DNA of 43,731 bases from Microbacteriaceae bacterium X2B (GCA_005502445.1 SCPB01000018.1:1-43731); one strand, 5' to 3'; shown: positions 17,255-26,188, counted from the first letter of the stretch. Program-made: numbers and translations. The notes: generated by a model not told the origin, from the sequence alone.

Positions 17255-18469
17255 ATGGAACCGGCCAGGCGCATCGGAAGGATCATCAGCAGCTTCCTCG
17301 CGTTCGGCCTCGTGCTCGCGACCGTCTACGCGGCGGGGGCGCTGCTCAGCCCGATCCCGGCGCTCGAGGTCGTCGAGCGCGAACTCGACACCTCGGCTCT
17401 CGCGGAGGGCAGCTCGACGATCGCCCTGCCCGAGCAGGGCGCGAGCGCTGTCGCGCTCCCCGCCGGCGAGCCCCTCACCGCCGGAAGCCCCGACGCGCTG
17501 CCCATCGCCGGCATCGCCAAGCTCGTGCTCGCGCACGTCGCGGTCGCCGAAGCCGGGCTCGAACCCGGGCGCACGGGAGCCGCGATCACCATCGACCAGG
17601 ACGACCTGCAGCGGCTGCGCGGCCTGCAGGCGAGCGGCGTGCGAACCGTTCCGGTCACGCTCGCCCAGACCTGGACGGTGCGCGACCTGCTCATCGCGAC
17701 GCTCATCGGCTCGGGCAACAACACCGCCGAGCTGCTCGCCGACGCCGTATTCGGCGATCGCGATGCCTACCTCGCCGCGGCAGCCGAATGGCTCGCCGGC
17801 AGCGGTCTCGCCGACACCGTCGTCGTCGACGCCACCGGGCTCAACGGCGGCTCGGTCGCCACGGCGCGCGACGTGGGCGTGCTCGCGCAGCTCACGGCGG
17901 CGCAGCCCGTGCTCGCCGAGCTGCTGCGCGACCGCCCCACGAGCGCCAACGGCGTCGGCTTCGACGACAACGCCGCCTACGCGGGCGACCTCGGCGTCGT
18001 CGGCGTCACGAACAGCTACACAGACGCCGCGGGGGTGTGCCTCGTCATGCTCGTGCCCGTCGGCGACGTACTCGTCGGCGCCGCCGTGATCGGCCAGCCC
18101 GGCTACGACGCGGCGCGCGCGGCGGTCGAGGCGCTCGTGGCCTCGCTGCAGGAGGGAATCCGGCCCCTGCCGATCGTCGAGGTCGGCGACGTGGTGGGCG
18201 AGCTCGACGCCGACTGGGGCCGCACGGTCGAGCTCATCGCCGTCGAGCCGATCACCGTTCTCGCCTTCGACGCCGGCGACGTGACGACGCGGCTCGCCGT
18301 CGAGGATCGTCGCACCGTGCTGCGCGGCACGAGCGTCGGGCGCGTCGTCGTCGAGACGCCCGCGGGCGAGCAATCGGCGCGCATCGAGGCGGCCGGGGCG
18401 ATCCCCGAACCCGGGATCGCCTGGCGCTTCGCCGACCCGTTCACGGTGCTCGACCGCTGGATCGATTAG
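17255..18469 (+). CDS. D-alanyl-D-alanine carboxypeptidase-like protein, catalytic serine absent
   Basis: A 404-residue exported or membrane-anchored protein with one N-terminal hydrophobic helix (about 10-32). Its middle resembles the S11 penicillin-binding peptidases: DALPIAGIAKLVLAHVAV sits where family members have the SxxK nucleophile motif (here GIAK, so the Ser is replaced by Gly), and LIGSGNNTAELLAD matches the SxN motif. The KTG region appears replaced by GVTNSYTDAAG. Two of three catalytic motifs are thus degenerate, so it probably binds rather than cuts peptidoglycan. A C-terminal beta-rich part (about 300-400) follows. It is transcribed alone and converges with the kinase gene, with a 4-base overlap. 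Confidence 0.82.
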   Translation: MEPARRIGRIISSFLAFGLVLATVYAAGALLSPIPALEVVERELDTSALAEGSSTIALPEQGASAVALPAGEPLTAGSPDALPIAGIAKLVLAHVAVAEAGLEPGRTGAAITIDQDDLQRLRGLQASGVRTVPVTLAQTWTVRDLLIATLIGSGNNTAELLADAVFGDRDAYLAAAAEWLAGSGLADTVVVDATGLNGGSVATARDVGVLAQLTAAQPVLAELLRDRPTSANGVGFDDNAAYAGDLGVVGVTNSYTDAAGVCLVMLVPVGDVLVGAAVIGQPGYDAARAAVEALVASLQEGIRPLPIVEVGDVVGELDADWGRTVELIAVEPITVLAFDAGDVTTRLAVEDRRTVLRGTSVGRVVVETPAGEQSARIEAAGAIPEPGIAWRFADPFTVLDRWID

Positions 18470-18987
18470 CGCGATTCGTTCAGCGCCGCTCCGTCGACGA
18501 TCTCGTCGGCCTGCCCCCGCGGGTCGTGCCGGAGTGCGTGCCACTCCTCCTGCCGCGCCCAGCGCCGCCACTCGCGCGCGAAGGCCGCGCCGTCGCGCGC
18601 GATCGCCCGCTCGCGCCGGAGGGTGTCGTCGAGCTCGATCCAGACGCCGTGGTGGGCGAGCGATCGCGAGACGGGGCTCAGCGCACCGCAGCCCTCGATG
18701 ACGAGCGGCGCCGCGGCATCCGCTGATCGCCATTCGCCCGGGCGGGAGGCGGCCCAGTCCCACGTGCGGTAGCGGCCGTCGCGGCCCTCCGAGAGCGGCA
18801 CGAGCACGTGGGCGATGACGTGCGCTTCGGCGGCCTCGAGGCCGTCCCAGCCGGGGTAGACCTCGTCGAGGCTCAGCAGCCGCGCGCCGGAGCGCTCGGC
18901 GAGCGCGGTCGCCCACGTCGTCTTGCCCGAGCCCGAGCGCCCGTCGACGAGCGTCACGCTCGGGCGGTCGTCAGCCGAGGACGGCAT
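18466..18987 (-). CDS. P-loop NTPase, uridine-kinase-like
   Basis: A 173-residue small ATP-binding protein. Walker A is VDGRSGSGKTTWATAL near residue 15, followed by LLSLDEVYPGWDGLEAAEAH, whose Asp fits the acidic substrate-binding position of (deoxy)nucleoside kinases. Then come TWDWAASRPGEW, VIEGCGALS and a basic lid (RRERAIARDGAAFAREWRRW). Such proteins are often called uridine kinase or ATP-binding protein in actinobacteria; the substrate is unproven. ATG 18987 overlaps the 3' end of the ECF transporter gene by 17 bases, so it is probably co-transcribed with the thiamine importer, and a role in thiamine or HMP salvage is a possible inference. Confidence 0.8.
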   Translation of the reverse strand: MPSSADDRPSVTLVDGRSGSGKTTWATALAERSGARLLSLDEVYPGWDGLEAAEAHVIAHVLVPLSEGRDGRYRTWDWAASRPGEWRSADAAAPLVIEGCGALSPVSRSLAHHGVWIELDDTLRRERAIARDGAAFAREWRRWARQEEWHALRHDPRGQADEIVDGAALNESR

Positions 18988-21496
18988 TGAACTGCCCGGT
19001 GAGGATGGCCGCCGCGAGCGCGGCGGCGGAGACGAGCAGCCCCACGACGACCGCGATCGAGTCGATCGCCCGCCACCGCGAGGGCCGCGTCCAGGTGCGG
19101 GCGATCGGAGCGCCGAATCCGCGGGCCTCCATCGCGATGGCGAGGCTCGACCCGCGTCGGATCGCGAGCACGAGCAGCGAGAGCACGAGGCCGCCGACGC
19201 GCCGCAGCACGCCGCGGTCGCCGATGCCGCGGGCGCGGCGCGCGCGATCGAGCAGTCGCGCATCGTCGCGCATGAGCGTCATCAGGCGCAGGGCCGCGAC
19301 GCCGCCGAGCACGAAGCGCGCCGGCAGCCGCAGGTTCTGACCGAGGGCGTCGCCGAGCCGCGTCGCATCGGGGCGCGCGAACAGGGCGATGGCGGGCACG
19401 CCGATCGCGAGCACGCGCAGCGCCGTCGCGAGGGCGAGCTCGATCGAGCCGTCGGAGATGCGCACGAGCAGGAACGCGGCGTGGACGGTGCCGCTGGACT
19501 CGCCATACAGCAGGATCGTCAGCGCCGCGACGGGCGCGGCGATCCAGACCGGAGCGGTGCGGCGCAACAGCGTGCGGACGGGCACACCGAGCAGCGGCAG
19601 CAGGCTGAGCTGCAGCAGCACCGCGACCGAGGCCGAGACCACGTCGATCGTGACGACGAGCAGGAGGGCGGGCAGCAGCGCGGCCGCGATGCTCGCGACG
19701 GGGTTGAGGCGCTCGACGAGGGCCGCGCGGGGAGCTCGGGGCGGCGCCTCGCGCGCGGCGTCCGTCCCCTGCGACGCGGCGTCGGGCACCCTGTCGCGCA
19801 TCTCCCAGATTCGGCGCTCGTCGTTCGAGCGGGAGGGAGGACCAGCAACAGCTGCCGAATCTGCGACGCGGGCGGACGTCGAGGGTGCCCGGGGCGCGGG
19901 CACGGCGAGGTGAGCTGGCGGCGCGGGCGCGACGAGGTGAGCAGGCGGCGCGGGCGCGACGGGCACCGGCCGCGGCAGCCGCAGCTCGCGCGCCCCGAGC
20001 GCGGCGATGAGCTCGCGGTCGTGGGTCGCCATGACGATCGCTCCCCCGGCGTCGCGGTGGGCGGCGAGCAGCGCGGCGAGCTCGGCCCAGGTGCGGGAGT
20101 CCTGCCCGAAGCTCGGCTCGTCGAGCACGAGCACGGGCGGCGCTGTCGCGAGCGCCGTCGCGACCGAGAGCCGCCGCTGCTCGCCGCCGCTGAGCGTGAA
20201 GGGGCTCGCGGCGGCGAGCGGTCGCAGCCGCAGCCGATCGAGCAGCGGTTCGACGATCTCCGCGACCTCCTCGTCGCGGCCGAGGGCGCGCGGCCCGACC
20301 CCGAGCTCGTCGCGCACGGTCGCCGCGACGAACTGGTGCTCGGGGTTCTGGAACACCACGCCGATGCGCGAGACGAGATCGCGCGAGCTCCAGCCCGCCG
20401 GCGCGGTGCCGGCCGTTCCGGGCGGCTCGCCCGCGATCACCGAGCCCGCCGCCGGCTCGAGCAGCCCCGCGAGGGTGAGCGCGAGCGTGCTCTTGCCGGC
20501 GCCGTTCGGCCCGGTAAGGGCGACGACCTCGCCCGCGCGCAGCTCGAGGTCGATGCCGGAGGCGACGATGTCGCCGCCGCCGGGCCGCACCGCCAGTCCT
20601 TCGGCGCGCAGCAGCACTGCTCCCGGCGGCGCCGCCGGGGGGGCGGGATGCTGCGGGGCGCGCCCGGGAACCCAGACTCCGCGCTCCGCGAGCGACCCTC
20701 CTTGCTCACGCAGCACGTCGGCGACGGGCCCGTCCGCCACCACCCGGCCCTCGTCGAGCACGATGACGCGGTCGACGAGCGGCGCCCACACGTCGACGCG
20801 GTGCTCGACGACGAGGAGCGTCATCGAGCGGTCGGCGACGAGTTCGGCGACGGCCGCGGCGACCTCGACGACCCCCTCGGGGTCGAGCTGCGCGGTCGGC
20901 TCGTCGAGCAGCAGGGCGCCGGGCTGCAGGGCGAGCACGCCCGCGAGGGCGAGCCGCTGCTTCTGCCCGCCCGAGAGGCGCGTCGTGTCGGCGTCGAGCG
21001 GCAGGTCGAGTCCGACCGCCGCAAGTGCCGCCGGCACCCGGCGCGCGATCTCGGCCACGGGGAGCCCGAGGTTCTCGGGCCCGAAGGCGATGTCGTCGCC
21101 GGCTTTCGCGAGCACGAGCTGGGCATCCGGATCCTGCAGCAGCAGCCCGACGCGCCCGCGCGCCGCACCCGGGTCGCGGCCGTCGACGCGCAGCGCGCCC
21201 GACTGCTCGCCCTCGTCGTCGCCGCCGAGAACGCCCGCGAAGGCCTGCAGCAGCGTCGACTTGCCGCTGCCCGAGGCGCCGAGCAGCAGCACCCGCTCCC
21301 CCGGCGCGATCGCCAGGTCGAGACCGTCGAGCACGGGGGTGCGGCGACCCGCGGGCCGCCAGCTCCACGACGCGGCGGCGAGGGACGCCGCTCCCGCGGA
21401 GAGCGCGAGAGCGGCATCCTCGTCGATGGAGGGAGCGGGGTCAGGAATCGGTGCGCTCCGCGAGTTCGCGACCCGCCGCGAATCGGCTGAGCGCAC
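18971..21496 (-). CDS. Fused ECF transporter module: two ATPase domains plus EcfT (YkoD-YkoC)
   Basis: An 841-residue uninterrupted frame. ATPase 1 (about 30-265) has Walker A GASGSGKST at 73-81 and LSGGQKQRLALAGVLALQPG. ATPase 2 (about 290-530) has GPNGAGKST, LSGGEQRRLSVATALA and VLVLDEPSFGQDSRTW. A Pro/Ala-rich linker (about 535-610) with a duplicated VAPAPPAHL follows. The last 235 residues are an EcfT membrane protein with several helices and the two coupling motifs RRARG and EARGFG. In most relatives the double ATPase (YkoD) and EcfT (YkoC) are separate genes. Together with YkoE this energises HMP/thiamine uptake. The start is a GTG at 21496, overlapping ykoE by 56 bases; no other start precedes the first strand. 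Confidence 0.9.
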   Translation of the reverse strand: MRSADSRRVANSRSAPIPDPAPSIDEDAALALSAGAASLAAASWSWRPAGRRTPVLDGLDLAIAPGERVLLLGASGSGKSTLLQAFAGVLGGDDEGEQSGALRVDGRDPGAARGRVGLLLQDPDAQLVLAKAGDDIAFGPENLGLPVAEIARRVPAALAAVGLDLPLDADTTRLSGGQKQRLALAGVLALQPGALLLDEPTAQLDPEGVVEVAAAVAELVADRSMTLLVVEHRVDVWAPLVDRVIVLDEGRVVADGPVADVLREQGGSLAERGVWVPGRAPQHPAPPAAPPGAVLLRAEGLAVRPGGGDIVASGIDLELRAGEVVALTGPNGAGKSTLALTLAGLLEPAAGSVIAGEPPGTAGTAPAGWSSRDLVSRIGVVFQNPEHQFVAATVRDELGVGPRALGRDEEVAEIVEPLLDRLRLRPLAAASPFTLSGGEQRRLSVATALATAPPVLVLDEPSFGQDSRTWAELAALLAAHRDAGGAIVMATHDRELIAALGARELRLPRPVPVAPAPPAHLVAPAPPAHLAVPAPRAPSTSARVADSAAVAGPPSRSNDERRIWEMRDRVPDAASQGTDAAREAPPRAPRAALVERLNPVASIAAALLPALLLVVTIDVVSASVAVLLQLSLLPLLGVPVRTLLRRTAPVWIAAPVAALTILLYGESSGTVHAAFLLVRISDGSIELALATALRVLAIGVPAIALFARPDATRLGDALGQNLRLPARFVLGGVAALRLMTLMRDDARLLDRARRARGIGDRGVLRRVGGLVLSLLVLAIRRGSSLAIAMEARGFGAPIARTWTRPSRWRAIDSIAVVVGLLVSAAALAAAILTGQFNAVLG
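19907..19960. repeat. 27-base tandem duplication in the ATPase-EcfT linker
   Basis: Two adjacent 27-base units (19907-19933 and 19934-19960), differing at one position, encode VAPAPPAHL twice in the linker between ATPase 2 and EcfT. A recent in-frame duplication in a disordered linker is the simplest explanation. Confidence 0.85.
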
Positions 21497-22082
21497 CGGT
21501 GCGGGCGAGGCCGCGCACGATGAGCCATGAGCCGCCGCCGGCGATGAGGGCGCCGCCGATCATCGCCGCGACGGCGTAGATCGCGGCGAACTCGGGGCGC
21601 GAGCCGGCGTACCAGAAGGTGAGGTCCATGACGGCCATGCCGGCGCCGGCGCCGACGCCCGCGAGGAGCGCGGGCACGAGACCCCAGGCGCGGTAGAGCA
21701 GGACGGCGAAGACGAGCTCGGCGCCGAGTCCCTGAACGGCGCCCCAGGCGATCGCCGTCCAGCCCCACATGCCGCCGACGAGGGCGGAGACCGCCGCGGC
21801 GACGAGCTCGCCGTAGAGTGCGGCACCGGGCTTGCGCACGACGAGGCCGACGAGCACGGCCGGGAAGAGCCAGACTGCGTAGAGCAGCGCCTGCAGGCCC
21901 GGGAGCGCTGCCTCGAGCGGGGCGGTGACGGGGCCGTAGCCGAGGTTCCACAGGGCGAACACGAGGCCGCCGGCGACGCCGAGCACGCTCGCGACGACGA
22001 TGTCGACGACGCGCCAGCGCAGCGAGAGGCGCGGGCTCCGCGCCTGGACGGTGCCGGAGCTGGGGAACGAGGTGCTTGCCAT
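21441..22082 (-). CDS. ECF transporter S component, YkoE family (thiamine/HMP)
   Basis: A 213-residue membrane protein with about six helices. The pattern WRVVDIVVASVLGVAGGLVF, then WNLGYGPV and ELVAAAVSALVGGMWGWTAI, is that of YkoE, the substrate-binding S component of the HMP/thiamine ECF transporter. The TPP riboswitch 67 bases upstream and the fused ATPase-EcfT gene immediately downstream confirm the pathway: uptake of thiamine or its pyrimidine moiety, repressed when TPP is plentiful. ATG 22082 opens the frame. The short basic N-terminus is normal. Confidence 0.93.
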   Translation of the reverse strand: MASTSFPSSGTVQARSPRLSLRWRVVDIVVASVLGVAGGLVFALWNLGYGPVTAPLEAALPGLQALLYAVWLFPAVLVGLVVRKPGAALYGELVAAAVSALVGGMWGWTAIAWGAVQGLGAELVFAVLLYRAWGLVPALLAGVGAGAGMAVMDLTFWYAGSRPEFAAIYAVAAMIGGALIAGGGSWLIVRGLARTGALSRFAAGRELAERTDS

Positions 22083-22148
22083 GGTTCACGTGCCTTTCGA
22101 GGAGGGCGCCGAGACGACGCCGAACGGTTCGGCACGGGTGCGAGAAGT

Positions 22149-22237
22149 TCTCCCTGCGCCGGCATGATCCGGGTCAGGTTCGACGGTCGAAGCTTGGAGA
22201 AGCTTCCTCTCAGCCCGGCTCACCGGACTCCCGTGTA
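22149..22237 (-). ncRNA. TPP riboswitch (THI element)
   Basis: Read on the minus strand it shows the canonical elements: ACACGGGAGTCC, then CCGGGCTGAGAGGAAG (the CUGAGA pyrimidine-sensor core), a variable helix with GAAGCTTCTCCAAGCTTC, and CGAACCTGACCCGGATCATG (the ACCUGA and GAUCAUGCC pyrophosphate-sensor side), ending in GCCGGCGCAGGGA. It lies directly upstream of ykoE and should switch off the importer operon when TPP is bound. Confidence 0.96.
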
Positions 22238-22278
22238 CGAGCCACAGTCTACGCCTCGACGCGCCTAAGGTGGTGCGC

Positions 22279-23082
22279 ATGCTCGACACCACCGGCGTGC
22301 GCCGCGCCTTCTCGGCCTACCTCGATCGCCTCATCGCCGCGCTCGAGTCGCGAGCCGAGGTCGTCGGGCTCGTGCTCGCGGGCTCGACCGCCGACCGCTC
22401 GCGCGTCGACGAGTGGAGCGACCACGACTTCCTCGTCGTCTGCTCGAGCCTCGAGGCGGCTGAGGCGATGCGCGCCGACGTCTCGTGGCTGCCCGACCAC
22501 GCCGACCTCGTCATCGCCGTGCGCGACACCGCTCACGGGCTCAAGGGCGTCTACCGCGACGGGCACGTGCTCGAGTTCGCCGTCTTCGGCCCCGACGAGC
22601 TCTCGCTCGCGCACGCGAACGCCTTCGAGGTTCCTCTCGATCGCGGCGGCATCTACGCGACGATGCGAGATGTCGCGGCCAGGCCCAAGCCGGGCTCCGA
22701 GACGACTCCGCTGCAGCACGCCCAGCTGTTCCTCACGCTCGTGCTGATCGGCGTGGGCCGCGCCCGCCGCGGAGAGACCCTCACGGCCGGCCAGTTCGTC
22801 CGGACCCACGCCCTCGCCCACCTGCTCGCCCTGCACCGGAAGATCGTGCCGGGGGCGGATGACGCCCGCCTCGACGACCTGGACCCGTTCCGACGAGTCG
22901 AGCAGGTGCATCCCGAGTTCGCCGCCATCATCGAGCGCGCCCTCGAACGCGACCCGGAGACTGCCGCCCGCGGCCTGATGTACGTCGCCGAGGCATCGGC
23001 GATCGCTCGGTGGAGCGGCTGGCCGACCGAGGCCGCAGCGGTCGTCGCGCACCGGCTCGGCTGGCACGAAGCCGACGCATAG
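22279..23082 (+). CDS. Nucleotidyltransferase-domain protein
   Basis: A 267-residue cytosolic protein. GLVLAGSTADRSRVDEWSDH followed by DFLVV matches the nucleotidyltransferase fold signature GS-x-(10-14)-D-x-D, with WSDHDF as the metal-binding acidic pair (Asp-His-Asp). The C-terminal part (about 140-267) is helical with no known domain. Members of this group modify aminoglycosides, tRNA or proteins, or are minimal MNT partners; none of these can be assigned. ATG 22279 is favoured over GTG 22270. It is divergent from the TPP-controlled operon and 23 bases upstream of terC, so the two may be co-transcribed. Confidence 0.82.
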   Translation: MLDTTGVRRAFSAYLDRLIAALESRAEVVGLVLAGSTADRSRVDEWSDHDFLVVCSSLEAAEAMRADVSWLPDHADLVIAVRDTAHGLKGVYRDGHVLEFAVFGPDELSLAHANAFEVPLDRGGIYATMRDVAARPKPGSETTPLQHAQLFLTLVLIGVGRARRGETLTAGQFVRTHALAHLLALHRKIVPGADDARLDDLDPFRRVEQVHPEFAAIIERALERDPETAARGLMYVAEASAIARWSGWPTEAAAVVAHRLGWHEADA

Positions 23083-23105
23083 CCCGCGCTCACTAGGCTT
23101 CGGGC

Positions 23106-23900
23106 ATGGAGATCGTCTTCTCGCCCGAACTGCTCATCGCCTTCGCCACGCTTCTCGTTCTCGAGATCGTGCTCGGCATCGACAATGTCGTGTTCATCTC
23201 GATCCTCGCCGGCAAGCTGCCGGCCGAGCAGCAGAACCGCGCGCGCGTGATCGGCCTCACCCTCGCGATGTTCATGCGCATCGCACTGCTGTTCGCGGCG
23301 AGCTGGGTCATCACCCTCACGGTCGATGTCTTCGAGTTGTTCGGGATGGGATTCTCGGGCAAGGATCTCATCCTCATCGCCGGAGGCCTGTTCCTGCTGT
23401 ACAAGGCCGTCACCGAGATCCACGAACGCCTCGAGGGCGAGGAGGCCCATGCCTCGGCGGGGGGCAAGGCGGCGACCTTCGGGGGCGTGATCGTGCAGAT
23501 CCTCCTCGTCGACGCCGTGTTCTCGATCGACTCGGTCATCACCGCCGTCGGCATGGTCGACGAGCTCTGGGTCATGATCGCAGCCGTCGTCATCGCGGTC
23601 GTCATCATGCTGTTCACGGCGAAGGCGGTCAGCGACTTCGTCAATCGCCACCCGACGGTCAAGATGCTCGCGCTCGCCTTCCTCGTGCTCATCGGGGTCA
23701 TGCTCATCGCCGAGGGCTTCGACTACAAGATCGACAAGGCGCTCATCTACGGCCCGATCGCCTTCGCGATCGGCGTCGAGGTGCTCAACCTCATCGCCCG
23801 CGGCCGCGCGGCCAAGAAGCGCCAGCGGACGATCGAGCCCGTGCACCTGCGCCCGATCATGGTGAAGGAGTCGGGCCAGGCCGTCGACGGCCCGAAGTAG
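23106..23900 (+). CDS. TerC family membrane protein
   Basis: A 264-residue inner-membrane protein with seven to nine hydrophobic helices. The two conserved acidic motifs EIVLGIDNVVFISILAGKLP (about 20-39) and DAVFSIDSVITAVGM (about 140) are the inverted-repeat signatures of TerC/Alx/YkoY. These proteins export manganese or metalate secreted enzymes, and were first named for tellurite resistance. No yybP-ykoY Mn riboswitch is present: only 23 bases separate it from the gene upstream. The histidine kinase follows 6 bases after its stop, so all three may share a transcript. Confidence 0.95.
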   Translation: MEIVFSPELLIAFATLLVLEIVLGIDNVVFISILAGKLPAEQQNRARVIGLTLAMFMRIALLFAASWVITLTVDVFELFGMGFSGKDLILIAGGLFLLYKAVTEIHERLEGEEAHASAGGKAATFGGVIVQILLVDAVFSIDSVITAVGMVDELWVMIAAVVIAVVIMLFTAKAVSDFVNRHPTVKMLALAFLVLIGVMLIAEGFDYKIDKALIYGPIAFAIGVEVLNLIARGRAAKKRQRTIEPVHLRPIMVKESGQAVDGPK

Positions 23901-23906
23901 GTCGCC

Positions 23907-25496
23907 ATGACCGAGGGCACGAACGATCAGGAACCGGGGGGCGGCGCCGCCGAGCCCGACCTGCGGGCCCTCGTCGCGCGCATCCTCGACCACACGGACG
24001 ACGAAACAGGGCGCGACCGCATCACGCTGCTCCTCGAAGCGGCGCAGACGGTCACGCAAGAGCTCGACCTCACGCAGGCGCTGCAGCGCATCGTCGAGGT
24101 CGCGCGCGCCCTCGTCGGCGCCGACTACGGCGCGCTCGGCGTCATCGCGCCCGACGGTCGGCTCGAGCGTTTCCTGCACTCCGGCCTCACCGCCGAGCAG
24201 GCGGCCCGCATCGGCGACCTCCCGACGGGTCGCGGAATCCTCGGCGCCGTCATCACCGAGGCGCGCACGATCCGGCTGGATCGATTGGATGCCGACCCGC
24301 GCTCGGCCGGGTTCCCGCCGCACCATCCGCCGATGGGGTCGTTCCTCGGGGTTCCGATCCGCGTGGGCGGAGCGGTCTTCGGCAACCTGTACCTCACCGA
24401 AGGGGAGGGCGGGGCACCGTTCGACGACGTCGACGAGGCGATCATCACCACGCTCGCCGCGACGGCCGCGACGGCGATCGCGAACTCGCGCCTGTACGAG
24501 CGCTCGCAGGCGGAGAGCCGGTGGCTGGAGGCCTCCGAACGCGTGACGCATCGACTGCTCTCGGGCCGCATGGCACCCGACGACATCGCCGAGATCGCCG
24601 AGACGGCGCTCGCGGTGTCGGAGTCGCTCGGCGTCGTGCTCCGGCTCGGCTCGGGCACCGACGCACTCGTCGCGCGCGTAGGCGAGCTCGGCGACGGCGC
24701 CGACAGCGCACCGTCGCGCCTGACCGTGCCGCTGCTCGGTGCCGAGGATCGCGAGGTCGGCAGCATCGAGATCGTGCGGAGGCCGGGCGGTCACTCCGTC
24801 GAGCCCGTCGACCGCGAGACGGTCGAGCGGTTCGCGCGCTCGGTGGTCATCGCCCGTGAACTCGCCCTCGCGCGCCTCGACGAACAGCGTCTGGCGCTCG
24901 CCGACGAGCGCGAGCGCATCGCGCGCGACCTGCACGACCACGTCATCCAGAGCCTCTTCGCGATCGGGCTGACACTGCAGAGCGCCGTCGGCGACCCGTC
25001 GACTCCGACGGGGGCGAAGCTCGCGGCGCAGGTCGATGCGATCGACGCGACCATCCGGCAGATCCGGCAGGCGATCTACCGGCTGTCGACACCGCCCTCC
25101 GCGGACGCCTACAGCCTGCGGGCGCGGATCAACACGCTCGTCCGGCAGACGCTCGAGGGCGAGGGACTCGACTCGCGCCTGGAGTTCAGCGGGCCCGTCG
25201 ACACGCTCGTCGACACCTCGCTCGGCGACGAGGTCGCCGCGGTCGTCCGCGAGGCGCTGTCGAATGCGGTGCGGCACGCGCAGGCGCGCGCCGTCGCCGT
25301 GAGCGTCGCCGTGCGCGGCGCGCAAGTCGTCATCTCGATCACCGACGATGGGCTGGGGATGCCCTCCGGCGGTCGGCGCAGCGGCCTCGAGAACCTGCGG
25401 GCGCGCGCCGTCGAGCTCGGCGGCACCTTCGCGGTCGGGCCTGCGTCGCCGCGCGGCACCCAGGTGCGCTGGGTCGTACCCTGGAAGGCGTCATGA
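23907..25496 (+). CDS. GAF-domain sensor histidine kinase (NarL/DevS type)
   Basis: A 529-residue cytosolic kinase with no membrane segment. Residues about 45-205 form a GAF domain (GADYGALGVIAPDGRLERFL, MGSFLGVPIRVGGAVFGNLY). A less clear GAF-like part (about 210-325) follows. The HisKA_3 dimerisation helix has the phospho-acceptor in RERIARDLHDHVIQSLFAIG. The HATPase domain has EALSNAVRHAQ (N box) and DDGLGMP (G1). The layout recalls DevS/DosS and NreB sensors of redox or gas signals; no heme-binding residue can be assigned. Its stop overlaps the start of the response regulator by 4 bases. Confidence 0.93.
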   Translation: MTEGTNDQEPGGGAAEPDLRALVARILDHTDDETGRDRITLLLEAAQTVTQELDLTQALQRIVEVARALVGADYGALGVIAPDGRLERFLHSGLTAEQAARIGDLPTGRGILGAVITEARTIRLDRLDADPRSAGFPPHHPPMGSFLGVPIRVGGAVFGNLYLTEGEGGAPFDDVDEAIITTLAATAATAIANSRLYERSQAESRWLEASERVTHRLLSGRMAPDDIAEIAETALAVSESLGVVLRLGSGTDALVARVGELGDGADSAPSRLTVPLLGAEDREVGSIEIVRRPGGHSVEPVDRETVERFARSVVIARELALARLDEQRLALADERERIARDLHDHVIQSLFAIGLTLQSAVGDPSTPTGAKLAAQVDAIDATIRQIRQAIYRLSTPPSADAYSLRARINTLVRQTLEGEGLDSRLEFSGPVDTLVDTSLGDEVAAVVREALSNAVRHAQARAVAVSVAVRGAQVVISITDDGLGMPSGGRRSGLENLRARAVELGGTFAVGPASPRGTQVRWVVPWKAS

Positions 25497-26155
25497 GCGA
25501 CCTCATCCGCGTGTTCCTGCTCGACGATCACGAGATCGTGCGGCGCGGGCTCGCCGACCTCCTCGCCGAGGAGGACGACATCGTCGTCGTCGGCGAGGCG
25601 GGCGAGGCGGCGGGTGCCGCCGAGGCGATCCTCGCGGCGGGGACGACGGTCGCCGTGCTCGACGGGCGGCTGCCCGATGGCAGCGGCATCGACGTCTGCC
25701 GCGACGTCAAGTCGGCCGATGCCGCCATCGCCTGCGTCATCCTCACCTCGTACGACGACGATGAGGCCGTCCTCGCCGCCGTGCTCGCGGGCGCCGACGG
25801 CTACCTGCTGAAGGAGGTGCGCGCGACTCGGCTCGTCGAGGGCCTGCGGCGTGTCGCGGCGGGCGAGTCGCTGCTCGACGCCGAGGTCGTCGACCGGGTC
25901 CGCGCCCGTATGAGAGGCTCCTCCGCCGAGGCCGGGCTCGCCGCCTCGCCGCTCGCCGCGCTGACGCCGCGCGAACGCGAGATCGTCGCCCTCATCGCCG
26001 AAGGCCTGTCGAACCGCGAGATCGGCGGCCGGCTGTTCCTGGCCGAGAAGACCGTGAAGAACTACGTCAGCGGCGTGCTGTCGAAGCTCGGCATGCAGCG
26101 CCGCACGCAGGCCGCGGTGCTCGCCACCGAGTGGTTGCGCAAGCCGCAGCGCTGA
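25493..26155 (+). CDS. NarL/LuxR-type response regulator
   Basis: A 220-residue DNA-binding regulator. The receiver domain (1-120) has the acidic pocket LLDDHEIVRR, the phospho-acceptor Asp in AVLDGRLPDGSGIDVC and the Lys in YLLKEVRATRLVEG. The C-terminal LuxR helix-turn-helix (about 150-215) reads LTPREREIVALIAEGLSNRE, then AEKTVKNYVSGVLSKLGMQR. It resembles DevR/DosR in length and order. ATGA overlap with the kinase gene shows they are a cognate pair. Targets are unknown. Confidence 0.95.
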   Translation: MSDLIRVFLLDDHEIVRRGLADLLAEEDDIVVVGEAGEAAGAAEAILAAGTTVAVLDGRLPDGSGIDVCRDVKSADAAIACVILTSYDDDEAVLAAVLAGADGYLLKEVRATRLVEGLRRVAAGESLLDAEVVDRVRARMRGSSAEAGLAASPLAALTPREREIVALIAEGLSNREIGGRLFLAEKTVKNYVSGVLSKLGMQRRTQAAVLATEWLRKPQR

Positions 26156-26188
26156 GCGCGGCCGCCGCGCCGACGGTCCGGCACGCCG

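Noticed and set aside
23083-23105. Manganese (yybP-ykoY) riboswitch before terC
   Set aside because: Only 23 bases separate the genes, too short for the element.
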